Shown here piece after piece: positions 8,391-16,258 of a stretch of 56,410 nt of DNA. Position 1 is the first letter of the stretch. Every line of letters starts with the position of its first letter. The position numbers and the translations under genes were made by a program. Under the pieces are notes generated by a model that saw only the letters and a program-made list of their open reading frames with translations, had not been told where the DNA came from and searched no databases. The stretch covers positions 1-56,410 of the forward strand of contig CAYPNP010000028.1 of NCBI GenBank assembly GCA_964412195.1, in the 5' to 3' direction. Source of the DNA: CAYPNP01 sp964412195. Lineage in GTDB: Bacteria; Acidobacteriota; JAAYUB01.

Positions 8391-8406
8391 TGTGATAATT
8401 ATCACA
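8391..8406. promoter_or_regulatory. Perfect CRP/FNR-family palindrome
   Basis: TGTGATAATTATCACA is a perfect 16-bp palindrome that fits the CRP consensus TGTGA-N6-TCACA exactly. It lies 100 nt before the ATG at 8506. The interval 8123-8505 otherwise contains no supportable gene; it is AT-richer than its surroundings and presumably holds the promoter of the next gene. No clear -10 box is seen at the canonical -41.5 or -61.5 distance. Confidence 0.55.
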
Positions 8407-8505
8407 GGATGTCCATAGATATTCCACATTTCTGTGATCCGCGTCATACCGGCGGGAGCGCTTTCCACGGTATTCTACGCGTACCGCAGGCTTGAGGTTG
8501 GACCC

Positions 8506-9945
8506 ATGGACATCGCCATTCTGATGAACGAGGTCGAGAAGGCCCGGCTGGCCATCCTCAACGGCCAGGTCTACCAAGGGATCCACCAGATCCACCGTCT
8601 CCGCCGCGAGGGCTACCAGGTGGACTCCGCCCTCGTCGAGGACATACTCGACATCCCCAGCCTCATCCAGTACCTCTACGACGAGACCTACATCGGCGAC
8701 GCCGTGAACGCCACCCGTTGCCTGGCCGCCCTCAAGGAGCTGGGCGCGCCGGTGGACTCCCGCAAGATCAACTACATCCGCTTCAAGAAGCTCTCCCTGA
8801 TGAACGTGCCCATGGACCGCTACATCGAGAAGGGGCGGCCCGAGTTCCGGCGGCTGGTCAAAACCCTGCGCTCGTTCTTCACCAACATCGGCGACTTCCG
8901 CGAGTGCGTCCTGCACAAGACCGAAAACAGACTCACCTTCGAGGAGGAGGTCGTCGTCCGGTTCCCGAACCTCTCTTTCCGCGACATCTTCCTGCAGGTG
9001 GCCTTCCAGCAGGCCATCGAGAAGGGCCTGAGCTTCTACTGGGAGAACCACCACTCCATCCACAGCCAGGAGCTGACCGGCCGGATCAGCTGGTCGCTGA
9101 TCCAGCCCCAGACGCAGCTGCCGTCCGACTGGTACCACGGCGTCAAGGCCCGTTTCGACGAATTCCTCAAGACCCTCATCCAGAAGCTCGAGACGCTGGA
9201 CCTGCCGCGCTACTTCCCCATCCAGCGCGACAACCCCGAGCTGATGTGGATCATCTTCTCGCGCGACGCGACCGTGGGCGAGCGCATCAGCGCCGCCCTG
9301 AAGCACTTCACCACCATCCAGGTGCAGGACCCCGTCCTGCTGCAGAAGTACCTCCAGCAGGACGAGGGCAGCTTCGGCGCCTTCATCTTCTACATCTCGG
9401 TGCGCGACTTCGACGTGCTGCCCATCATGAGCCAGTACAAGATCATGCGGCCGACCATGGGCGCGCCCTACATCGTCTTCGCCGAGAGCACGTTCTTCAA
9501 GATCATGAAGGACCAGACCCAGCTCTTCCCCGGCTGCGAGCACGTCACCGTGATGAACCCGGAGAACGTCCAGAACCTGGAGTACATCATCGCCCGCATC
9601 CAGCAGTACCAGCGCCGCTTCGTGCGGCTGCCGCTCGACATGGAGTGCCAGGCCATCTTCGGGCACGAAGAGGACCACACCCGCGCCACGCCCATCAGCC
9701 CCGGCGGCACCCTGGTCAAGACCCACCGGATCGTGCCGGTCTTCTCGCGGGCCGACATCACCCTCAAGGACGCCGCGTACGGCTTCGAGGAGTCGGTCAC
9801 CGGCACGGTGGTCTACAACACCAAGGGCGGCTCGGCGGTGGAGTTCGACAACATCATCCCCTACGAGAAATTCCGCCAGCTGCGGGAGATCTCGCTGGCC
9901 CGCCATATCCGCATCGTAGATACGTTAAAAAGATCGAGTCTCTGA
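8506..9945 (+). CDS. Unrecognised 479-aa cytoplasmic protein
   Basis: I chose ATG 8506 (MDIAILMNEVEK) over the upstream in-frame ATG at 8434 because the extra 24 residues look non-coding and a GAGG motif lies about 10 nt upstream of 8506. The protein has no signal peptide or membrane segment. Residues 1-80 are helical and Leu/Tyr-rich, suggesting repeat-like helices. The middle is mixed alpha/beta with many aromatic and acidic residues. The last 80 residues (THRIVPVFSRADITLKDAAYG and following) look like a beta-rich small domain. I do not recognise a family. The upstream palindrome suggests CRP/FNR-type control. It stands alone in its transcription unit. Confidence 0.8.
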   Translation: MDIAILMNEVEKARLAILNGQVYQGIHQIHRLRREGYQVDSALVEDILDIPSLIQYLYDETYIGDAVNATRCLAALKELGAPVDSRKINYIRFKKLSLMNVPMDRYIEKGRPEFRRLVKTLRSFFTNIGDFRECVLHKTENRLTFEEEVVVRFPNLSFRDIFLQVAFQQAIEKGLSFYWENHHSIHSQELTGRISWSLIQPQTQLPSDWYHGVKARFDEFLKTLIQKLETLDLPRYFPIQRDNPELMWIIFSRDATVGERISAALKHFTTIQVQDPVLLQKYLQQDEGSFGAFIFYISVRDFDVLPIMSQYKIMRPTMGAPYIVFAESTFFKIMKDQTQLFPGCEHVTVMNPENVQNLEYIIARIQQYQRRFVRLPLDMECQAIFGHEEDHTRATPISPGGTLVKTHRIVPVFSRADITLKDAAYGFEESVTGTVVYNTKGGSAVEFDNIIPYEKFRQLREISLARHIRIVDTLKRSSL

Positions 9946-9957
9946 TCGTTCCCCAAT

Positions 9958-10059
9958 CTGAACATCGAACATCGAACATTGAACATCGAACATCGAACGG
10001 GGAGTCTCGTGGCCCTTGAGTCCGCAAGCTCCCGTTCAGAGTTCGACGTTCAACGTTTG
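9958..10059. repeat. GAACATC word array with inverted partner
   Basis: 9958-9998 holds about five direct copies of GAACATC/GAACATT. 10032-10059 (CGTTCAGAGTTCGACGTTCAACG) is a diverged inverted copy. It lies directly downstream of the 8506-9945 gene. Confidence 0.75.
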
Positions 10060-10172
10060 GATTGCCTTTGTGCGCTTCGTGCCTTTGGGGTGAATCTTTT
10101 TCGGCCGAAGGTTGCCGGGGCGCATCTTGATCGGGTATAATGCGCCGCTTTGAAGGAGGCCGCGAGAAGAGC

Positions 10173-10646
10173 ATGCGACCCTACATCCTGCAGACCCTGG
10201 CCCTGGTGGCGATCGCCGCGATCGCCGGGCTGGCCTGGAACCAGCTCGGACCGGCGGGCATTTCCATCACCAAGTTCGACCCGATCCCGGACGCCAAGAA
10301 GGCGGCCGTGCAGCTCGATCTGCCCCGGCTGGACTTGGCCGCGGCCAAGACCGAGTTCGACCAGGGAGTCATCTTCGTCGACGCCCGCACGCCGGCCGAT
10401 TTCGCCAGCGGACGAATTCCCGGCGCCCTGAACGTGCCGGAGGAGGAGATCCCCCAGTACTTCCCGGAGTTCCAGGCCCTGGTGCCGCCGACGGAGCGGG
10501 TGATCGTCTACTGCGACGGGCAGGAGTGCCTGGCGTCCATCAAGGTGGCGGAGTACCTCCGGAAGCAGGGCTACCAGAAGGTCGAGGTGTTCTTCGGCGG
10601 CTGGGAGCTGTGGGTCGGTGCTGCGTACCCCGTCGAGTGGGACTAG
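10173..10646 (+). CDS. Membrane-anchored rhodanese-domain protein
   Basis: 157 aa from ATG 10173; the in-frame ATG at 10140 is rejected because the GAAGGAGG motif lies inside that extension. Residues 1-25 form a single N-terminal membrane anchor, so the domain faces the periplasm. The rhodanese domain has the CH2A-like start IFVDARTPADFASGRIPGA and an active-site loop VYCDGQECLAS with the catalytic Cys as the first residue of CDGQEC. The family transfers sulfane sulfur or senses redox state. The MauE/DoxX-like protein downstream supports a periplasmic thiol-redox role. Confidence 0.85.
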   Translation: MRPYILQTLALVAIAAIAGLAWNQLGPAGISITKFDPIPDAKKAAVQLDLPRLDLAAAKTEFDQGVIFVDARTPADFASGRIPGALNVPEEEIPQYFPEFQALVPPTERVIVYCDGQECLASIKVAEYLRKQGYQKVEVFFGGWELWVGAAYPVEWD

Positions 10647-10647
10647 T

Positions 10648-10781
10648 CGAGTGCGGAGTGCGGAATGCGGAGTGCGGAATGAAAACCAACCGTGCTCACT
10701 CAAAGATCGGGGCTCGACTTGAAATCTCGGTCAGAGATTTTCATTTATTGACGAGTCCCGAGTCCCAAGCCCCGAGCCCCG
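10648..10781. repeat. Direct word arrays in the rhodanese-mauE spacer
   Basis: 10648-10680 repeats GAGTGCGGA/GAATGCGGA immediately after the rhodanese stop codon. 10751-10781 repeats GAGTCCC/GAGCCCC. The two arrays use different words and share no sequence. Confidence 0.7.
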
Positions 10782-10814
10782 TGTCTGAACAAGGCCAGAT
10801 CTAAGGAAACAACC

Positions 10815-11312
10815 GTGAGAGGATCCATATTGAAATTCCTGCTCCACCCCGCCGTGCAGTTCGTCGCCCGCCTGATCCTGGGCGGCGTGTTCATCTACGC
10901 CAGCATTGACAAGATCCTCCACCCCGGAGACTTCGCCAAGGCGGTGGCCAACTACAAGGTCCTGACCTCGCCCGTGCTGATCAACCTGGTGGGCGTCATC
11001 CTGCCGTGGTGCGAGTTGCTGGCCGGCGTCCTGCTCATCGTCCGGGTTTGGGCGAAGGGGGCGTGGACCGTGCTGACGGGGCTGACGGCGGTGTTCATCG
11101 TGCTGATCGCCGTCACCATGGCCCGGGGCATCGACGTCAACTGCGGCTGCTTCAGCACAACCGGCGCCTCCAAGGTGGGATTGGACCTGCTGATCCGGGA
11201 CATCCTGCTCCTGATCCCGGCCGCCCTGGCCTTCCTGGGCCTGCGCCAGGCCCGGGTGGCGGAATCTGTTGGAGATCCCGTGCCGGCGGTCGCCCCAATC
11301 GAGCAGAATTAA
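10815..11312 (+). CDS. MauE/DoxX-like redox-associated membrane protein
   Basis: 165 aa with a GTG start preceded by AAGGAAAC. It has four transmembrane segments. It opens with VARLILGGVFIYASIDKILHP, the characteristic MauE/DoxX first helix and loop, and has a GIDVNCGCFST motif with a paired Cys between helices 3 and 4. Family members work with thiol-disulfide proteins in the membrane. It is next to the membrane-anchored rhodanese, so the two likely act together on periplasmic sulfur or thiol chemistry. Confidence 0.85.
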   Translation: MRGSILKFLLHPAVQFVARLILGGVFIYASIDKILHPGDFAKAVANYKVLTSPVLINLVGVILPWCELLAGVLLIVRVWAKGAWTVLTGLTAVFIVLIAVTMARGIDVNCGCFSTTGASKVGLDLLIRDILLLIPAALAFLGLRQARVAESVGDPVPAVAPIEQN

Positions 11313-11333
11313 CCTTTTCCCGGCTCCAATATA

Positions 11334-11466
11334 AATCCGATCCGCGAAAATCCGCGTCAATCCGCGTCCAAATGCTTGTGGGCCGGTGGACTGGAAGGAT
11401 AAGACGCGGATCTACGCGGATGCCCGCGGTTTTCAATCCGCAACCCGCAATCCGAAATCCGCAATC
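11334..11466. repeat. ATCCGCG word array with inverted partner
   Basis: 11334-11370 repeats AATCCGCGT. 11401-11430 is the inverted form (GACGCGGATCTACGCGGATG). 11435-11466 repeats AATCCGCAA. It lies between convergent genes mauE and rluA and may serve as a bidirectional 3' structure. Confidence 0.75.
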
Positions 11467-12373
11467 ATTCCGGGTGGAACCACGGCAACCGCTCGCGCCA
11501 GGCGGGGGGAGGCGGGGCCTCGAGCTGCAGGGGGCGGCCGGTGGCGGGGTGGGGCAGGGCGAGGCGCCAGGCGTGCAGGCCGAAGAGGGCCGCGTCCGGC
11601 ACGCCGCCGTAAAGTGTGTCGCCGAGGATGGGCGCGCCGATCCAGGCCAGGTGCACCCGGATCTGATGCGAGCGGCCGGTGACCGGAGTGACGCGGAGAA
11701 CCGCCGCCGACCGGTCCGGGGCGGCGCCAAGGGTGTTGTACAACGTCTCGGCATCCTGGCCCCGTTCCCGGCTGACCTTGTATTGGTTGCGGCGGTCCAC
11801 CCGCTTCGCGATGCGGGTGTGGATCCGCCCCTCGGCCGGCCGCGGCGGGGGCTGGACGGCGGCCAGGTACTCCTTCCGGATCTTCCCGTCGCGGAAGAAG
11901 GCATACAGCTTCTTCTCGATCGCCTCCGTCTTGCCGTAGACCAGCAGGCCGGACGTCGGTTGGTCGAGGCGATGGATGACCGCCGGGCGGCGCGGGAGTC
12001 CGGCCGCAGCGAAGTGCTCCTCCACTCCCAGCTGGACGCTGCCCTCCTGGCCGGTGGCGGACAGGGCCACCGGTACGCCGGACGGCTTGCCGATCACGAA
12101 CAGCGCGTCGTCCTCGTAGACGATGGCGGCCGGATCCAGGCGCCAGTTGCGGAAGGGCTGGTCCGGGTCCACGCAAACGCGCAGGCGGGCGCCGGCCGGT
12201 AGCGGCGTGGCCGGGACGTGGCAGCGGCGGCCGTCCAGGTAACAGCCGCCGGCCTTGATGATGCGCTGGGCGAGCTTGCGCGACAGTTCCGGCCAGATCG
12301 AGGGGATCGCCGCATCCAGCCGCACGCCCGCCATCTCGCTTCCCACCGTTTGCGTGAAAACCCTAACCCCCAT
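11465..12373 (-). CDS. RluA-family pseudouridine synthase
   Basis: 302 aa from the ATG at 12373 (the upstream in-frame ATG at 12391 adds only six residues). An N-terminal S4-like RNA-binding domain covers about residues 15-70. The catalytic domain carries the RluA signature HRLDQPTSGLLVYGKT with catalytic Asp137, followed by KEYLAAV and the TGRSHQIRVH motif. It isomerises specific uridines in 23S rRNA or tRNA in the cytoplasm; the exact site (RluC, RluD or RluA type) cannot be read from sequence alone. Confidence 0.92.
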   Translation of the reverse strand: MGVRVFTQTVGSEMAGVRLDAAIPSIWPELSRKLAQRIIKAGGCYLDGRRCHVPATPLPAGARLRVCVDPDQPFRNWRLDPAAIVYEDDALFVIGKPSGVPVALSATGQEGSVQLGVEEHFAAAGLPRRPAVIHRLDQPTSGLLVYGKTEAIEKKLYAFFRDGKIRKEYLAAVQPPPRPAEGRIHTRIAKRVDRRNQYKVSRERGQDAETLYNTLGAAPDRSAAVLRVTPVTGRSHQIRVHLAWIGAPILGDTLYGGVPDAALFGLHAWRLALPHPATGRPLQLEAPPPPAWRERLPWFHPE

Positions 12374-12386
12374 GGTTATGCTCCAA

Positions 12387-12550
12387 TCCATTTGTCATTT
12401 GCCATTAGCCATTTGCCATTGGTCATTTCAATCAGATAGCAGTTGAATTGGGAAGAACAGACGGCCGATCACAGAAGCTGGTTTGTCTCCGTGGACAGAC
12501 TCATGCTTGAAATGGCAAATGACAAATGGCTAATGTCAAATGTCAAATGG
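12387..12550. repeat. ATTTGCC/ATTTGTC word array with inverted partner
   Basis: 12387-12430 repeats CATTTGCCATT and CATTTGTC. 12509-12550 is the inverted copy (GGCAAATGACAAATGGC). The arms are about 42 nt and fill the spacer between the rluA-type and DUF1028 genes. Confidence 0.8.
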
Positions 12551-12561
12551 TTCCCTTCCAG

Positions 12562-13596
12562 CTATCTCGGGGCGACAGAAAGGATCTTTTCCAAGATGGA
12601 CTTTCCTTCCGGCGTTTCGGGGAGAAGTCCGGCGGCGGGCAGCCGCCGGGTCAACTCCACCCAGTTGGCGTCCTGGGCGAAGATCTGGCGGAACAGCGGC
12701 AGGGACTCGTTCACGCGGCCGTTGGTGGCCAGGGTGACCGCCTGCCAGTAGATGATTTCGAGGCTCTCCGGCAGGATGGCCGCCGCGGAGGAGTAGTGCA
12801 TTAGCGCGCCGGGCATGTCGTTCTTCTCCACCGCCAGGTCGCCCTGGTTCATCTCGTCGTAGGCCTTGTGGACGGTCAGCAGCCGGCGCAGCTCCTGAAG
12901 GGGCTCCGGGTTGTCCTCCACCCGCAGATCCAGCACCCGGTCGGCCCACGGCCGGCCGGTGGACTGCCCCTTCACGATCAGCATGGCCGCCGACTGGCGC
13001 CCGCGGATGTCCCCGCCGGCCGCCTGGCCCGCCTCCAGGGCCGCCATCAGCCGATCGGCCAGCTCGCCGGAGGCGGCCTCGTACGCTTTGGCCATGGCCG
13101 GCACCACGTTGTCGGTGAGCATCATGTTGGCCTGGACGCTGTAGCCGTTGCCCACGTGCTGGCCGGCGCACTGGATGCACCGGGCGCCGGTGTGAGCGTT
13201 CACGCGGCCGGATGTGTCGATGAATGCCACCTGACGGACATCCCGGGCCGGGTCCACGTCCAGGAGGGCCTTCAGCGCGTCGGGGGCGGCCAGGCCGCTC
13301 TTCATCAGCGCCAGCCCGCGCAGACCGTAGGCCGGCTCCACGAAGGACTGGGTGGCCACGGCGCCGACGCCGGCCTCGGCCCAGGTCACCGTCGTCCCCA
13401 CGCTGAACCAGTGGGATTGCACCGCGACGCCCAGGTCGCCGGTTTGGGCGTCCCGCGCCACGATGGAGAAGGTGTGCGCTGGCCGGACCGCCTTGGACTG
13501 CGGTGTTCTGTCGGTGGCGTCCGCTGCCAGCATGGGATGGATTGAGAGACACAGGCCGCCGAGAACGGCAATCATCAGGACAATCCGGTTGTTCAT
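12562..13596 (-). CDS. Secreted DUF1028 (Ntn-hydrolase-like) protein
   Basis: 344 aa with an AAAAGGAG ribosome site. A signal peptide covers residues 1-24. DUF1028 begins at HTFSIVARDAQTGDLGVAVQSHWFSVG, with AVATQSFVEPAYGLRGLALM and GYSVQANMM following as in the family. DUF1028 is predicted to have an Ntn-hydrolase fold, but its substrate is unknown. The C-terminal about 110 residues (after LRVEDNPEPLQELRRLL) are helical and look like one or two TPR units, an extension many DUF1028 proteins carry. Confidence 0.85.
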   Translation of the reverse strand: MNNRIVLMIAVLGGLCLSIHPMLAADATDRTPQSKAVRPAHTFSIVARDAQTGDLGVAVQSHWFSVGTTVTWAEAGVGAVATQSFVEPAYGLRGLALMKSGLAAPDALKALLDVDPARDVRQVAFIDTSGRVNAHTGARCIQCAGQHVGNGYSVQANMMLTDNVVPAMAKAYEAASGELADRLMAALEAGQAAGGDIRGRQSAAMLIVKGQSTGRPWADRVLDLRVEDNPEPLQELRRLLTVHKAYDEMNQGDLAVEKNDMPGALMHYSSAAAILPESLEIIYWQAVTLATNGRVNESLPLFRQIFAQDANWVELTRRLPAAGLLPETPEGKSILEKILSVAPR

Positions 13597-13671
13597 TGTT
13601 GTCTCCTTTTGGAGGTCGTCATCACTGGGAGATATCTTAGGTCGGTTTGGTCTGCCCGTAAAGTTCGTAAT

Positions 13672-13834
13672 TCAACGCAGATCAACGCAGATTCGTTATG
13701 ATTCCCGCTGATCAGACCGGATTTTTCATGATGACGACCATGCTTCCTCTGGATCCGCGCCAATCCGCGTTCATCCGCGTCGGTTCTATCCGCCGGTCTT
13801 AAAGACGCGGATTCACGCGGATGTCCGCGGATTG
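13672..13834. repeat. ATCCGCG / AACGCAGATC word arrays
   Basis: 13672-13694 repeats CAACGCAGATC. 13751-13781 (ATCCGCGCCAATCCGCG type) and 13802-13834 (GACGCGGATTCACGCGG type) are an inverted pair separated by 20 nt. They occupy the spacer between lplA and the DUF1028 gene. Confidence 0.75.
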
Positions 13835-13879
13835 GAATCCGGCTGGATTCAGAGTCAGATGAAATAATCTTCCATATGG

Positions 13880-14512
13880 TCAGGGGAGGATGGCGGCGAA
13901 GGCGTCGGAGATCGCCGCCTGCAGGACCGGCATGGGCAGGGGATACCCGGCGGCGGCCAGCGAGGTGACGAACTCGGCGTGGCTGCGGCCGAGGCGGTAG
14001 TCGGGCTGGCGACGGGGCGGGCGCAGGTAGCGTTCCATCAGGGCGGGGTCCTCGGCGACGTTCAGGACGGCGTGGTAGAAGACGCGCTCGCGGTTGCGGT
14101 AGATGGACGAGCCGGCGATCTTGCGGTCGCCCAGGGCGATGTCGGAGATGCCCTTCAGCGCGAGGTCCCGGACGCCCAGCCCCGCCAGGGCCCCGATCAC
14201 CGCCTGGTTGTACGACTGGAAATAGTGGCGGGAAGGTTGCTGATCAGCCGTGTTGCGCACGGCCGAGACCACCAGCGTCCGCGGCGTCAGGATCACCGCC
14301 TCGCCGCCGCTGGGGCGCTGCGCCACCGGCACGCCGTCGGCGCGGGCGAGATCGAGGTGCACGGAGTCGGCCGCCTTGTTCCCGCGGCCGATGATGATCC
14401 AGGCTCGCGCCGGCTGCCACACCAGGAAGGCGTATGGCTCCCCGCCCTCCAGGAGCTCTGAGTCGGGGAGGTGATACGGCTCCGCTTGAATGGAAGTCGC
14501 CTGCAAATCCAT
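13880..14512 (-). CDS. lplA: Lipoate-protein ligase A-type (LplA/LipM-like) enzyme
   Basis: 210 aa. I chose ATG 14512 because residues further upstream are encoded by the GAACGCT repeat array. It has the family motifs RPSGGEAVILTPRTLVVSAV (the lipoate-binding RxSGGxAV loop) and KGISDIALGDRKIAGSSIYR with the catalytic Lys in GDRKIAG. It is shorter than E. coli LplA (lacking the accessory domain), like LplA catalytic subunits or octanoyltransferases of the LipM type. It attaches lipoate or octanoate to the E2 lysine encoded just upstream, the last gene of the dehydrogenase cluster. Confidence 0.85.
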   Translation of the reverse strand: MDLQATSIQAEPYHLPDSELLEGGEPYAFLVWQPARAWIIIGRGNKAADSVHLDLARADGVPVAQRPSGGEAVILTPRTLVVSAVRNTADQQPSRHYFQSYNQAVIGALAGLGVRDLALKGISDIALGDRKIAGSSIYRNRERVFYHAVLNVAEDPALMERYLRPPRRQPDYRLGRSHAEFVTSLAAAGYPLPMPVLQAAISDAFAAILP

Positions 14513-14523
14513 CGAACTCACTT

Positions 14524-14700
14524 TACTGCAAAGGCACAAAGCTCGCAAAGCAATCTGAACGCTGAACGTTGAACGCTGAACTCTGAACGCTGAACGAAAG
14601 CCAACAATCCCTTCAAGGCAGGGTTCCCCGTTCAATGTTCAGCGTTCGAGGTTCGACGTTCGGCGTTCAGATCGGGCTTGGCGGACTTTGCGCCTTTGCG
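14524..14700. repeat. Nested word-array hairpin (CAAAGGCAC and GAACGCT)
   Basis: The left arm is 14524-14599 and the right arm 14629-14700. The outer part pairs GCAAAGGCACAAAG with CTTTGCGCCTTTGC. The inner part pairs repeats of GAACGCT with their reverse complement (TTCAGCGTTCGA). Two different word families are therefore nested in one potential stem of about 70 bp between lpdA and lplA. Confidence 0.8.
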
Positions 14701-14707
14701 ATTCAGA

Positions 14708-16051
14708 TCAGACGTGGATGGCCTGGTCGATGGCCGCGTAGCCCGCCTCCAGGAAGACCTCCGACACCGTCGGGTGGGCGTGGATGACCTTGGTCAGGTC
14801 GAAGACCGTGCCCTCCGTCTGCAGCAGCGCGGCCGCCTCGGCGATCATGTCGGTGGCGTGGGCGGCGACGATCTGGACGCCCAGCACCTCGCCGTAACGC
14901 TTCTCCGACAGCAGCCGCACGAAGCCCTCGGTGGCGCCCTCGCAGACGGCCTTGCCGTTGGCGGCCAGCGGGAACTCGCTCACCTTGTAATCGAGGCCGC
15001 GCGCCTGGATCTCCGGCTCGGTCAGCCCCACCTGGGCCATCTCCGGCAGGGTGTAGATGTTCAGGGGACAGTGCGCCAGGTTCATCTTCCAGCGGATCCC
15101 CTTGATCACGTTCACCGCGTACAACCCCTGGGCCGAGGCGGCGTGGGCCAGTTCGCTGCGGCCGTTCACGTCGCCGATGGCGAAGACCGTCGGGTGGTTC
15201 GTGCGCAGGTACTCGTCGGTGCGCAGGAAGCCGCGCTCCCGCTCCAGCTCGATCTCGGACGCCGGCACCACTGCCTCGCGGGCGCTGGCATTGACGACCT
15301 TGTCGCAGAAGATCTTCTCGGAGCCGACCAGGATGCCGTTCTCGAAGGCGCCGGTCGGCGTGGTGTCCAGCCGCACGTTGACGCCGTCCTTGGCCAGGCG
15401 GCCGAGGGCGTAGCGGGACAGGTAGGGGTCGGCTTTCGGCAGCAGCTCGCCGCCCGGGACCAGCAGGGTCACAACCCCGCCGGCCAGCTTCAGCAGCTGG
15501 GCCAGCTCCACGGCGTTGGGACCCTGGCCGACGACCACCACCTGACGGGGGACGCTGTCCCCGGTCAGCAGGGGCTCGATCTCCTGGACCATCTCCGGCG
15601 GCACCGGCAGGCGGAGCGGGGCGGGGCGGGACCCGGTGGCGATGAAGATTTGGTCGGCCTCCAGCAGCCGGCCCGCCACCCGCACCCGGGTGGACGACAC
15701 GAGCGCCGCCTCGCCGGCGATCACGTCCACGCCATTGCGCGCGAGCAGGGAGGCGACGCCGCCGGTCAGCCGCTTGACCACCCGCTGGGCGCGGGCGCGG
15801 GCGTTGGCCCAGTTGAAGTAGAGCTTCCCCTCGTCGACGCCGTCGATGCCGAACTGGGCGGCCTGGCGGACCCGCTCCAGGAGCTTCACGCTCTCGAGCA
15901 GCGACTTGGTGGGGATGCAGCCCCAGTTCAGGCACATCCCGCCGACGCGGTCCTTCTCCACCAGGGCCGTCTTGAGGCCGACCTGGCCCGCGCGGATGGC
16001 GGCCACGTAGCCGGCCGGCCCCCCGCCGATGATGATCAGATCATAGTCCAT
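14708..16051 (-). CDS. lpdA: Dihydrolipoyl dehydrogenase (E3)
   Basis: 447 aa. FAD-binding Rossmann start YDLIIIGGGPAGYVAAIRAG; redox-active disulfide in GGMCLNWGCIPTKSLL (Cys40, Cys45); NAD-binding VVVVGQGPNAVELA (an atypical glycine pattern, GQGPNA); FAD motif TVFAIGDVNG; and the C-terminal interface active site VIHAHPTVSEVFLEAG with the His-Glu pair. It reoxidises the dihydrolipoyl group of E2 with NAD+. It follows E1alpha, E1beta and E2 in order, so it is the E3 of this complex. Confidence 0.95.
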   Translation of the reverse strand: MDYDLIIIGGGPAGYVAAIRAGQVGLKTALVEKDRVGGMCLNWGCIPTKSLLESVKLLERVRQAAQFGIDGVDEGKLYFNWANARARAQRVVKRLTGGVASLLARNGVDVIAGEAALVSSTRVRVAGRLLEADQIFIATGSRPAPLRLPVPPEMVQEIEPLLTGDSVPRQVVVVGQGPNAVELAQLLKLAGGVVTLLVPGGELLPKADPYLSRYALGRLAKDGVNVRLDTTPTGAFENGILVGSEKIFCDKVVNASAREAVVPASEIELERERGFLRTDEYLRTNHPTVFAIGDVNGRSELAHAASAQGLYAVNVIKGIRWKMNLAHCPLNIYTLPEMAQVGLTEPEIQARGLDYKVSEFPLAANGKAVCEGATEGFVRLLSEKRYGEVLGVQIVAAHATDMIAEAAALLQTEGTVFDLTKVIHAHPTVSEVFLEAGYAAIDQAIHV

Positions 16052-16107
16052 GAACTCCCTCCGCTCCTATGATCCTGCCACCGAAAAAGGTGGCTGGTAG
16101 CTGCAAT

Positions 16108-16229
16108 CCGAACATCGAACATTGAACATTGAACATCGAACTTCGAAGTAGATCCGGACCGATTCTTGTTTTCGCCCAAACCTTACGAATCCGCTGGTTT
16201 GACTTCGATGTTCGATGTTCAATGTTCGT
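16108..16229. repeat. GAACATC word array with inverted partner (E2-E3 spacer)
   Basis: 16108-16149 repeats GAACATC/GAACATT and ends in CGAACTTCGAAGT. 16201-16229 is the inverted copy (GACTTCGATGTTCGATGTTC). It splits the dehydrogenase operon between E2 and E3. Confidence 0.8.
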
Positions 16230-16258
16230 CCAGAACGACATAACCGAACTCCGACTGT

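Noticed and set aside
8153..8395. 80-aa ORF between the tRNA genes and the 479-aa gene
   Set aside because: Composition and codon pattern look random, no ribosome site, and it runs into the CRP-like palindrome and promoter region.
14678..16072. Long plus-strand ORF opposite lpdA (464 aa), and similar long antisense ORFs opposite E2, mutY, cysK and the pseudokinase
   Set aside because: Typical high-GC shadow frames, rich in Arg/Ala/Gly or His/Asp, with known proteins on the other strand.
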